Notes: a model not told the origin generated them from the sequence alone. 64,000 nucleotides of DNA from Azolla caroliniana (GCA_043228905.1 JBHGNT010000004.1:4154001-4218000); one strand, 5' to 3'. Shown: positions 37,421 through 47,534, numbered from the stretch's first letter. A program made the numbers and translations.

Positions 37421-37601
37421 GGTCTCTGGCTCACGCACTTCCACCACCTTGGTCATGTACGCATAGTGATGCACCATGTACTCATTGTATCCATACCCGG
37501 TGTAAACCACCGTTACCCGGTTTGAGGCCCTTCTTGGCCGGCTCGGTCTTTGTTGCCGAAGATCCACCTTCTTTCATACCGGAGTCAGATCCGCTCCGAT
37601 C

Positions 37602-40166
37602 CTACTCATTATTACTCATTTCATAATCTGGCATCTTCTTCTTCCCCTTTTCTTTGCGCGTGAACCGTCTCCTTGGTTCCTTGTGTGGGGAGAGCACGAC
37701 AGAGTCTTCACTACTCGCCGGTTCCTCATCCGATTGGTCATCTCGACTCAGCCACTCATTCGGTCCACTTAACCGAAATGAGATCGGACTCTCTTCTAGA
37801 GTGTCGACGTCCTCATCTTCTAACTGGACCGGTTCAGGCTCACTAGCCTCATCCTCTGGTATCGGGTCGGGGTCGGAAGTCGGAATCGGTAAGGCATACC
37901 ATGATGCCATCTCATCAAACTCAACATCCCGGCTAACCCGGACCTGCTTCGTCCAGGGGTTGTAACATTTATACCCCTTTTGCTCATGCGAGTAACCGAT
38001 TAGTATGCATTTCTCCGACTTTGCATCCAACTTCCTCCGCTTTTCATCTGGTACATGCACATATGCAATGCTACCGAATATCCGAAGGTGTCGCAAATTC
38101 GTCTTGCGCCCGAAAAATAGCTCATGCGCGAACACCTTGTCACCGATCCGGTTTTGGATGTAGATGGCCGTCTGGACCGCCTCCGCCCAGTAGAAATGGG
38201 GCATGCTCTTCTCCTCCAGCATCGCCCTTGCCGCGTCGAAAAGCAACCGATTCTTCCTCTCGGCTACACCATTATGTTCCGGTGTGTATCTACAGCTGAA
38301 CTCTCGCCGAATTCCTATTTGCTGCAGATAACTGTTGAATTGGCCGGAAAAATATTCTTTTCCGCCGTCCGACCACATGCACTTGATCTTCCTCTCCGAT
38401 TCCCTCTCCACCATGCTTTGGAGGTTCCGGAAACAGTCAAAGACTTCGCTCTTCCACTCAATGAGGTAGATCCATGTGTGCCAGTTGTAGTCGTCGATGA
38501 AGGAGACGAAATATCGACTCCAGCCAAGACTCACGTTCTATGTCGGTCCCCATACATCCGAATGAATAAGGTCGAGCTTGTTATGGCTACGATTTCGTTC
38601 GGTGGGGAATGGAAGCCGGTGTTGCTTCCCGAGTTGGCAGGCTTCACATACTTGGGCCTTCCGGCCACCGAACTTCGGCAAACCGAAAACAACTTGTTTC
38701 ATTTGCAAGTCTTGAAGCCTCCGATAATTGACGTGGCCGATCCGCTTGTGCCACAGGTCGATGTCCGATTCGACCTTCTGTCCTTTGGCGAACAAAGCGG
38801 TGCCAACGTCATTGGTGTTAAGGATGAACATCCTCCCGTCTCTGCGCCCTTGCGCAATGATTTGGCCCTCTTCCTGGATGAAGCACCCAAGGTGCGTAAA
38901 CTGTACCTGCATCCCATGGTCAACGATCTGACCGACTGACACCAGGTTCTTAGTGATAGTCGAAATGTGTAATACGTTCATCAACTTCCCCCTCTGTCCA
39001 ACGTGGCTCAAAGGGACTTCTCCGACATGCACGATTGGGTGAGGAGTGTCGTCTCCGATTTCGATAACTCTCGGTTGTTCCGGTTTCTCCAGGAAGGAGA
39101 ACCACTCTTTGTGGCTTGTCATGTGATTCGACGCACCAGAATCAACATACCATACTTCCTTTGATTTGGAAGTGGTCTTTTTCATTGAATTTGCCTCGTG
39201 CTTCATCACCAAGGCTGACCCCTTATCGGTCTTCCTGGTTCCGGATCCTTTCGATCATTGCGCGTAGTGCGAGCTTTGTCGGTTTTCCCGACCGGTTTTG
39301 CCGGATCCAGATCTGTCTGAATCGGCGCGCTTCTTCCAACACTCGCTTTCTCGGTGGCCCTTTTTACCACAATACCAGCATTCTGTGGCGGGTTTATCTT
39401 GTCGGCATCCGGTGCCGCCTTGACTCCCCCTGCTTGTGGAAGTCCCAGAACTGTTGTCGGCACGTTCTCTGTGCCTTCTTTCCTGCTCTTGTCGGCCGCC
39501 TCCAGTGCGTGCCGACCCACCTCATCCCCCACGCCCACGGGGCTTATCCGCCTCCGTGTACATCATCCGGTTGTCCGATTGAGTGGTCCTAGACCCACTC
39601 GCGTGGTTTTCTTCGACCATCAGCATCGATTGCAAGTCAAAGAAGGTCAGTGGTTTCTCCCGGGTGTAGATTGTTGTCCGGATTGGCCCTTGCCTTTGCG
39701 CTAGACCACCAAGGCATATTTGTACCATTTCGTCTTCGTCCACCATCACGTTGATGGACCCGAGTGCGTCGCAAATCTCCTTTATTTTGGTGTAGTCCAT
39801 AACCGACATATCTCTTTGTCGGATGTTGTTCAACTCTTGTTGGAGCTGCAACTTACGGGTTGTGGTACTTGCGGCGAAAATCTTACGCAGATTTTCCCAG
39901 GCCTCCTTTGGCGTCTTTGCATCCCTGATGTAGCCGAGCATCTGGTCGTGCACACAGGACGCGAGGCAGTATAATACTTGGCTCGCCCCTTGCTCCCATA
40001 CCGGGAAGTCCTTGTGTCCAGGCTCTGGTGCTACCTCATTCGTTCCTTCCACGAAACTCCAATACCCATGCCTCAGTAGGTACTGGTGCATTTTGTATGA
40101 CCAGGACGCATAGTTGCTCTGGTTGAGCTTCTCTATAGGAAGTGAACTTGCCATACCTCTGTCCAT
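37602..40166 (-). pseudogene. Copia gag, protease and integrase
   Basis: One frame runs from the ATG at 40166 and is broken by TGA at 39522-39524, TGA at 39255-39257 and TAG at 38538-38540. It encodes in order a UBN2-type Gag (NYASWSYKMHQYL), a zinc knuckle CWYCGKKGHRESEC, a protease with VDSGASNHM, a GAG-pre-integrase zinc site (WHKRIGHVN, CEACQLGK), and an integrase with the Asp-Asp-Glu core (FIDDYN, WSDGGKEY, PEHNGVAERKN). After a Glu/Asp/Pro-rich stretch the frame ends near 37602, and RT resumes in another frame. Confidence 0.93.
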
Positions 40167-40260
40167 TTTATTTTATTTTTCGTCTATTGTTCTATTCTCA
40201 CAACTTGTAGGGTTTTTCTTGAGAAAGCAAATGTCAGTTGTAGAGGTCTTCAACCCTCAC

Positions 40261-40272
40261 GCTCTGATACCA
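40261..40272 (-). promoter_or_regulatory. Copia primer-binding site
   Basis: Minus-strand TGGTATCAGAGC directly follows the 5' LTR, complementary to the 3' end of initiator tRNA-Met as in most plant Copia elements. Confidence 0.93.
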
Positions 40273-40670
40273 TGAAAAAGATTATGTGTGGAAGCAATAG
40301 AAAACAAACACAGAAAACACGCAAGTTTAATGGAAAGTTTTACATACGCGGGAGAGACAGAGAAAGAGCAGAACAACATAATTATATTACAAAACAATAA
40401 TAGTTCTCTGTACATGAAACATGCTCAACATCACTATTTATACAAGTCCTGAGAGGAATGACAGAAGTACCGCGTACTTCAATGCTCACTCGAGCATCTG
40501 GCACTGACTACGAGACTATTAACTTCCTAGTAGTCTAACTGCTACTAGGCTTCCGGTTACTGATGGATCCAGCTAACCGGCTCCCCAACTCACCGGCTCG
40601 CCAATCCGTCTCACCGATCCGGTTTCATCCTTCCGGATGCCGATCCGGATCCGGTTGAGCTTGCCGCTCA
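40273..40670 (-). repeat. Copia 5' LTR
   Basis: 398 bp. It starts (minus strand) TGAGCGGCAAGC and ends CTTTTTCA. It is paired with 34872-35256. Confidence 0.93.
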
Positions 40671-41819
40671 ATAGTTTCAAAGAAACATGCATGCAATTTG
40701 ACTCAAGCCACCCTTAAATCTGAAAGTTTACAAATTGTATTCCACAAATAAAAAACTTGGCAAACTATTTGCTCAGTGTTTGGATCCACGATCTGATGGC
40801 ATTGGTGCTTCCATATTTACCGTGGCCACATTCGGTGATGTGTTATCTGAATATGATGTTAATGGGAGAGTATCTATCACCAACTCCACCTCCTTCCGCC
40901 TAACTTGCATTTTGGGTTGTCTCTGTCTAGGTGGTGTGGATACATCTGATGGATGTTATGCCTCTTGTGTATTGGTTGACACACCACCCTCTTTGGTGGA
41001 TAAGCCCGCTTTTTTACACTACTTCACCAAATATGACATAATCCAAAGATTTAACCCTCCAACACTAAAAAAGCATGAAAGGTTCATACTTACATAAGAA
41101 TCCAATCTGGATGCAATATTCTTCTTCAACATTTCCATCTGTTCATCCTTTTTGGAGTTGTAGATGGCCATCTCATGCTACATAAATCTCGTAGTGAACT
41201 TTGCATCGGTGATCCGTCAGAGTTCAACGGGAATGGAGTTGAACCTCAAAAACGGCCCTAACCTTCAACTTCTGGATGTATGATTGCCGATTTTTGTGGT
41301 ACTTGATTTCAGGGTCCATGAAATGTTTTAGCGATCTCTGGTGCTCATAGTTGTTGAAGCACACCCCTAGGGTATCCTCCTCTATCCTCATCCCTGGTGG
41401 TAGCACTATGTCAATGCCATGTGTCTTGCGTAAGTGTGTTTCCATGTCGCATTTCTTGAGATACCATTTTTATGGCAAGACTTAGCCATGATACATGCAC
41501 GGGCCTTGTTCCATCGTGCATCTCGCCCAACCCTATACAACAAGTTCGGAACCTCTCAATGATCAATGATCAACCAAAACCCTAAATAATCAATAATCAA
41601 TTAACCCTAAACCCTTGACATGAAAAATATGATCTACACCAAAAACAATTTGCAAAAAAAGTAGAAACATTGGGCAGATGGGAAATAAATGGGTGACGAT
41701 AGCAAAAGTGGCAAATGGATGTAGTTGATGACAGGCTGCTTGAAACCATTATCGGCAAAAAACCCTAACAATCTCGTTTGAAAAAATGTGAGAAAATGAT
41801 AGCCGATTTCAAGGTTTTA
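40671..41819 (-). pseudogene. Right interior of the ULP1 transposon, decayed gene fragment
   Basis: On the minus strand, 41445-41224 gives a frame with a half zinc finger, CDMETHLRKTH, followed by about 60 charged residues. Further down, near 40960-40780, a frame with PPRQRQPKMQVRRKEVEL appears between stops. They are probably 5' parts of the gene whose ULP1 domain is on the far side of the Copia element. The finger is reminiscent of BED or C2H2 domains in transposon proteins, but one Cys pair is missing. The stretch 41460-41819 is AT-rich and holds nothing recognisable. Confidence 0.5.
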
Positions 41820-41822
41820 TAC

Positions 41823-42290
41823 ACATCGGTTGGGCGACCAAACTTGGTTGGGCAACCTGAATTGCTTGGTTGGGCGACCACAATACTTAATGGGTTGGGC
41901 GACCAAACTTGGTTGGGGATACATGTGGTTGGGCGACCTGAATTGCTTGGTTGGGCGACCAAACTTGGTTGGGGATACATGCGGGTGGGCGACTTGAATT
42001 GCTTGGTTGGGCGACCAAACTTGGTTGGGGATACATGTAGTTGGGTGACTTGAATTGCTTGGTTGGGCAACCATAATACTTATGGGTTGGGTGACCACAC
42101 GTCGGTTGGGTGACCACAATTAAACTTGGTTGGGCAACCAAACTTGGTTGGTAGGTTGGGCGACCACATTAGGTAGGTTGGGTGACCACAATAGGAAGGT
42201 TGGGCGACCACAATAGGTAGGTTGGGCGATCACAATAGGCAGTTGGGCGACTACTAACAGGGTTGGCCGACCAAGGATCAAATTTGGATG
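41823..42290. repeat. Right subterminal array, about 20 GGTTGGGCGACC motifs
   Basis: Roughly 20 units of GGTTGGGCGACC with variable spacers (AAACTT, TGAATTGCTT, ACAATAC, ATACATGT) all face the same way. Some have CG changed to CA or TG (GGTTGGGCAACC, GGTTGGGTGACC). Within the array a three-unit block of about 60 bp with 'ggggatacatg' is itself repeated. Dense subterminal motifs are usual transposase-binding sites in plant DNA transposons. Confidence 0.9.
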
Positions 42291-42459
42291 ACCTCTGACA
42301 ACTTTTTTTATCGCATATTTTTTTTTCCAAATGGGACGATGCAGATCGGACGCTCTATCAATTGAGTTACCTGCATTGTCCGTGGCCATGATTCCATCGC
42401 TAGCCCTATTTATGATTTGGTAGCTAATAGACACATCAATATGTGTGTATGTATCTATG

Positions 42460-43161
42460 CATTGATTGACATATTCACATTCGTGGGGCCTCCCCAACGA
42501 ATGCATACGAATGCGAACACAAATATAGATAACGGGCAACAGTATTCGTTTTTTTCTTTTTTTAACTTTTTTATGAAAAAGAAATCGCTTTTTTTAATGC
42601 TAGCTACTGTAAGCGAGCAACACAGAACAATCAGCGAAGAGGCCGCACCCTGCATCTTGTCCGTGATGCTTACACCCTCGCCTCCCCTTGCATCTTGTTC
42701 TCTGCCTAAAAATTAGGGTTTCGGGCAAAAACCCTAATTCCAGTCGAAACCCTAATTTTGACCATATTTCTTCTTCTCAGCCTGCATCCTCGCCTCCCCC
42801 TCATCCTCTGAGTGACACCTACATATTGTTCTCGGCCTCCAAACCTACGGTTTTGCTAAAACCCTAAATTTGTCTGAAATTAATTAATGTTTTAGTAATT
42901 TAATTCATTATTAGTGGGTTAATTAATATTTTAATTCCTAAAACCCTAATTTTGGCTGGAATTAGGAACTTTAATTAATTAATTAATACTTTTAGTAAAT
43001 TAGTTCATGAGTAGTGAATTAATTAATATTTTAGTGAATTAATTCTTTTTGTAGTAAATTAAATCATTTTTATTAAGTAAATATAATAAAAACGAATGGT
43101 TCAATGTAATATTCCTGGGGTCATTTTGTATTGTCGAATATCACGCATCCGTCAATCTATG
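42460..43161. mobile_element. Non-autonomous hAT-like element, copy 2 (702 bp)
   Basis: A diverged copy of the element at 10489. It starts CATTGATTGACATATTCACATTCG and ends GTCAATCTATG. Shared interior blocks include 'attcgtggggcct', 'cgtttttttc', 'cttgttctc.gcc', 'aattagggtttcgg' and 'aacgaatggtt'. The flanking 8-mers TATCTATG and TATATGTG match at six of eight positions, which fits a decayed duplication. It lies only 25 bases beyond the recognisable right end of the ULP1 transposon. Confidence 0.8.
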
Positions 43162-43345
43162 TATATGTGTGTGTGTATGTATGTGTCATGTATGTATGTA
43201 TGAATGTATGTATGAATGTATATGTGTGTATGTATGTATGTATGTATGTATGTATGTATGTATGTATGAATGTATATGTGTGTATGTATGTATGTATGTA
43301 TGTATGTATGTATGTGTCAATGTATGTATGAATGCATGTTATTGA
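43162..43345. repeat. (GTAT)n microsatellite
   Basis: About 180 bp of GTAT/TGTA repeats with scattered GAAT and GTGT interruptions. Confidence 0.95.
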
Positions 43346-43416
43346 TTTTGCCGTCCGACCAAAGACACATAAATATAAATAAATGTAATTTAAATAAATA
43401 AATTTCTAAAATCCTG

Positions 43417-43456
43417 CCACGTGGAATAAGAGCCCAATGCGGGTTTTGCCACGTCA
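43417..43456 (+). promoter_or_regulatory. G-box/ABRE pair upstream of the ERD7-like gene
   Basis: CCACGTGG at 43417-43424 is a palindromic G-box containing the ABRE core ACGTGG. GCCACGTCA at 43448-43456 is a second ACGT element 31 bases on. Paired ACGT elements bind bZIP (ABF/AREB) factors in ABA and drought responses, which suits a dehydration gene starting 245 bases downstream. Confidence 0.65.
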
Positions 43457-43482
43457 TCGTCTCTCTGTTTCTCTGATTCTGC

Positions 43483-43484
<2 letters not shown>

Positions 43485-43521
<37 letters not shown>
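43485..43521. repeat. (CT)n run in the ERD7 leader
   Basis: About 18 CT units, probably within the 5' UTR. It is followed by two 'tctcagaattagggtt' repeats. Confidence 0.93.
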
Positions 43522-43524
<3 letters not shown>

Positions 43525-43701
43525 CACCGCTCCTCCCGACATTTCTCTTCCTGCCACATCTCAGAATTAGGGTTAGGGTTTCCTTCTCCATCTCAGAATT
43601 AGGGTTTTACTTCTCCATCTCAGAATCAGATTCCTTCTTTTTTTTTTGGGCTCTTTCTCCTCCTTCTTTGCGTGACTGTTTTTTCTAGCTTCCTTCCTTC
43701 C

Positions 43702-46700
43702 ATGGATCCTCCACTCACATACCCTTCTCTCACCCCTTCTGGACCTCAGCTTCCCACCACTCTCGATCCTCGATCTCTTCTACAGTACCCCGATCCTGTC
43801 TCGGTAGATGCCATAGCGGAAGATCTATCCAAAGCTCCTCTTCTCTCCCCTGTTGAAGCATCAGAGACCATCCTTGTAAACATTCCCGACGCCATAGCTC
43901 ATCTCATCGATAGAGACAACAGTCTCCTTCTCTCCACGGGCGATTTCTCTCTTGTTCGCCTAACCCAGGGTGGCAATGGGATCGCAGTCTTTGCCCGAGT
44001 GGGGAAAGACCTCCAATGGCCTCTAACGAAAGACCAATCTTCAGTTAAACTAGATCCTTTGCATTACTTTTTCTCTATATTAGTCCCACCTGAGGTTGAA
44101 GCGGCGTGCAGAACATCTTCTTCAGAGGAGGAATCTGGAAATAGGATATCAGGTAAGGTATCTAATTTAGAGGAATTCAGAAATGACTTATCGGAGGAGG
44201 TTCTGCACTATGGTATTACTTTCAGGCCTAGCTCTGATACCGCCTCTTTGGTCCTCTTGGACGACATGCTTATTCAATATAGCCATTTCAGCGCCCCACA
44301 AGTTACTCTGGGCAATGGTGAGATTTCTGTGGAAAGCAACGGAGAAGAAGGAGAGGAGAAAGGAAGAGAGAGAAAAGAGCAAGATTTAGGTGAAAAGCTA
44401 TCTTTAGGGTTTCGTGGGTACCCGTTGGAAGATGGGTCAGCCGAGTATTGGACATTGTTAGCTCCCAATGTTGAGGATTACAGCTCTGGTATAGCTAGGG
44501 CTATTGCTTCTGGTGCTGGCCATGTTATCAGGGGCATATTTTGGTGTAGTGATGCAACTGTTGCACAGCTAGAGAAAGGAAATCTCTATATGAAAGGAAG
44601 GGTGAAGGCCAAAGATTCTCCAACCCAAGTTAGCCCAGCCACAATGGAAAGAATGAAAAGGTTGGTTTATTTTGCTCATTGAAAAATTGCTTGCTGTTTT
44701 CAATTTAAAATGTCGATCAAATGAAAAAGAATTAACATTAATTAATATATAGAATTATGATGAGTGGTATTAAGTCTAAGGTTTTTAATTAACCCTCACA
44801 ATATGCTGTTTATATAATGAACTGTATTATTGTCATAATGTAACCATCAGAATACTGCTCATAGTAACCTGATTGTAAGGGTTGGTATAGAGCTCATAAT
44901 ACTGTTCATAATAATCCGATTATGAGTGTTGTTCGTCAGAAATAAAGTAGGGATAATTTGGTAATGAAAAAAATAGAAGTATGTGGAACATTAAAAATGT
45001 ATGGGGTATTCCTGTCAATTTGTGTTGAAGTTATATTTATTTTAATGTTTTCCCCTAAATAATGCTGGCATGAACTTGAGCGTGGTTTTTGAGCGGTTCA
45101 TTTCTGGTCATATGTGTAACAAATGGGTATTTTGGTATTTTCCCCTTGATAATATCAGCATAAAGTTGATTGAGAATGGTGTTTGATGGATTTGTTAACG
45201 GCACAACTGTATATGTTAGATCCTAAATGTGTTCATTGGAAAGAGCATAATTGTGGTGAAGAAGGCCACAATACTGACTAGAACCAATTGGTATGTTATT
45301 GTGGGTTGTGATTGTAGATGCCAATCACAGGAGTCCCCTTTGGCTGACCATAGGGACCACATTTTGGGGCAACAGTACTTCCTCTTGGGAAGATTGTGGT
45401 AGACCGATAACTGTTATACTCAGACTGCTAGCGGGGCTAGCACTGGGCAAAGATGGAAGGCACTTTATAACCACTTATGAAGCTAGCCTGTAATTATCGA
45501 TGAAACTTATTTAATTAATGATTAGGTGATCACATAATTAACAGTAAGGGACAACAGAGAGTAAGAGCTTCAACAATACGTTAGAAATGCTAACTTACTT
45601 ATATTCCTCTCCTCCTTGGGGATCGTTTTACATGGGTTTTATATAAACAAGGATGATGGAGAGGAGATAATGTGTTCATCACCCTATCTGTACTTCCATT
45701 CCATTACAGATTTGTTTCCCATAAAACTTTTGGTCACACAACATTACAGTTGTTCACCCCCTTGGCCACACAATATTACAGTTGTGTGTTCATACCCACC
45801 CCTAGGGACAGCTTGGAATGTTTCCCATGAAACTTTTGGTCATGACATTCCATCCTCCTGAAGGATTTGTCATTGTTGTCGATGACCAATTTTGGAAATG
45901 CTAACATATGTTATGACATTCCATCCTCCTGAAGGATTTGTCATTGTTGTCGATGACCAATTTTGGAAATGCTAACATATTTTACAAGTATTCTACACGT
46001 ATTCTAAGTATTTAACGTATTTAACGTACTTTTATCTATAAAATACGTATTCTAAGTATTTTTTTTAAAAAGTTAGAATACTTAGAATACGTATTGTACG
46101 CGTATTTTATGCTATGTATTTTACAACATTGGTTAGTGCCAAGCAAGAAATGAAGGTGCTCTAGAGTACCACTTATGTAATTAAATCACTAGATTAGTTC
46201 ACAGATGGCGGCTTTTCACTCAGGCAGTTGAGTCATAATTGCCGCTAAAAGTTATTTAATGAACGATTAACTAATCACTCATCAACACAAAAACACAGTG
46301 GAGGGGTAGGGCTTCAAGCAATCTATCAGAAATTCCAACTTAATTATATTCCTTTACTATTGTCAGAAAGTAAAGGATTACTATGGAGAATATAATCATA
46401 CAATTGAATTTTTTAACAGTTGTACAATTCACAATATTATGATGCCACGATTTTGAAACACAGTTATGATGGAAAATACCTTAATAAAATTGAATTTGTA
46501 ACTATGGCTTGACCCAAGCACTAATATCAATGTTAATAATTGGGTATAGTTCACACAACACTACAATTGTGATGGGAATAATAGCAGGATTCTATTGGAT
46601 TTTTTGCAATGTTTTGACCCAAAAAAAAATTCAATGTTATTAGTTGGTATATTCTGATAATACAACTATGGTTTTGAAAAAACAATGATTGTGAGTAGCA

Positions 46701-47534
46701 TGATCCTATTTGATGTGTGACATTGTCTTGGCTTAGCCATGCAATATCATGAACTGTTTCAAGGGGAGCCACCACATGGCTTTTTGTCTTTGATTTCTTT
46801 GCTCTGAGGTATCCATCTATTTCAGGGCAAAAAAGATATCAGCAATGTGTGAGCAAGTTTCTGCTGGTGTACTCTCTGGATTTTTGAAAGCTGCAGCATT
46901 CATAGCAAGACCACTTGTCACATCAAAGGTTGGACAGAAGCTTTTCAATCTTCTTCCTGGTCAGATTGCAATAGCTTCATTGGATAGTTTTGGTAAGAAC
47001 TCTTCTTTTGCTCTCTTTTAACCCTTTTTTTATTTCACTTTGTCTTTCCAACTGTTGTTGGCATGAAGCTTCTAAACTAGAGATGAATTCTTTGCAGGGA
47101 AAATATTTGATGCTTTAGAGATAGCGGGAAAGAATGTATTAACCACGACATCTGTTGCTACCACCGGATTAGTTTCACAAAGGTAACAACTTAAATCAAT
47201 CTCTGGGACCCCTGTTAGTTTCTATGCAAGGAAATTCTTAGGTTACAAATGCTATTGAATGGTTCACAAGTGTTTTCTATATGTGAACTATTCCCTCATG
47301 TTTTATGTTTTTATGGTTTGAAGGTATGGAAATGAGGCAGGGCAGTTGACACAGGAGGGATTGAGCACTGCTGGAGGATTCTTGACCACGGCGTGGTCAA
47401 TTTCAAAACTACGAAAAGTGTTATATCCAAGCACTCTTATGAAAGCTGCTGTGAAGGTTGCGGGTAACGAGAAAAAGACCAGAGAAAATGGCAATAAAGA
47501 TACAAAGGATCCTTCAACCCAAAACTCGAAATAA
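43702..47534 (+). CDS. ERD7: Senescence/dehydration-associated protein, ERD7-like
   Basis: Four exons join in frame to 473 residues: 43702-44660, 46826-46992, 47098-47182 and 47324-47534. The start is the first ATG (MDPPLTYPSL). The frame is open further upstream but has no earlier ATG. The N-terminal half has the conserved plant-specific region (ILVNIPDAIAHLID, GDFSLVRL, YPLEDGSAEYWTLLAP). The C-terminal half is the senescence domain (PF06911), from about residue 265: GIARAIASGAGHVIRGIFWCSD, then MCEQVSAGVLSGFLKAA and GNEAGQLTQEGLSTAG. The domain is also found in animal spartin. Arabidopsis ERD7 is induced by drought, salt and cold and binds membrane lipids. The protein has an internal charged stretch (EEGEEKGRERKEQD). 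The first intron is 2165 bases and holds local repeats. Confidence 0.93.
45842..46095. repeat. Tandem 71-bp duplication and a 19-bp perfect hairpin in ERD7 intron 1
   Basis: Two identical 71-bp units, 45842-45912 and 45913-45981, begin 'atgacattccatcctcctg'. A perfect 19-base inverted repeat follows, AATACGTATTCTAAGTATT at 46042-46060 and its complement at 46077-46095, with a 16-base loop. It is surrounded by further ACGTATTCTAAGT copies (45985-46040). Confidence 0.9.

Larger units (their letters stand above)
34872..40670 (-). mobile_element. Ty1/Copia LTR retrotransposon, 5.8 kb, full-length but decayed
   Basis: Two LTRs (34872-35256 and 40273-40670) in direct orientation begin TGAAAAAG and end CGCTCA on the plus strand. 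The element reads on the minus strand. The primer-binding site TGGTATCAGAGC, matching initiator tRNA-Met, adjoins the 5' LTR. A polypurine tract adjoins the 3' LTR. Gag, protease, integrase, RT and RNase H follow in Copia order. The LTRs are clearly similar but differ at many sites, so this is not a fresh insertion. It lies inside the ULP1 transposon. Confidence 0.95.
33768..42435 (-). mobile_element. DNA transposon with long TIRs, motif arrays and a ULP1 protease gene, split by Copia
   Basis: The left end (33768-about 33970) and the reverse complement of the right end (about 42240-42435) match over about 200 bp. Shared blocks include 'gctaccaaatcataaataggg', 'gaatcatgg.cac.ga' and 'gttgtcagaggt', then GGTCGCCCAACC motifs. 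Inside lie a ULP1-like protease (minus strand) and a second gene fragment. Removing the 5.8-kb Copia insertion leaves about 2.9 kb. No DDE transposase was recognised, so the element is probably non-autonomous. ULP1 domains are known passengers of plant MULE and CACTA elements. The class is not settled, because neither a 9-bp nor a 3-bp target duplication could be identified. Confidence 0.75.

Noticed and set aside
38124-38939. Long plus-strand open frame of 271 codons
   Set aside because: It is antisense to the Copia integrase and protease, whose catalytic motifs are unmistakable on the minus strand.
41765-42141. Minus-strand proteins of repeated Pro-Asn-Gln-Val-Trp type
   Set aside because: They merely translate the GGTTGGGCGACC array. 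There is no start context, and several frames are open because the unit length varies.
42340-42400. A tRNA gene on the minus strand in the right TIR
   Set aside because: Only the D-arm/A-box region resembles a tRNA. No anticodon arm, T arm or acceptor pairing could be traced.
43131-43331. A Cys/Tyr/Val-rich 66-residue protein
   Set aside because: It is a direct translation of the (GTAT)n microsatellite.
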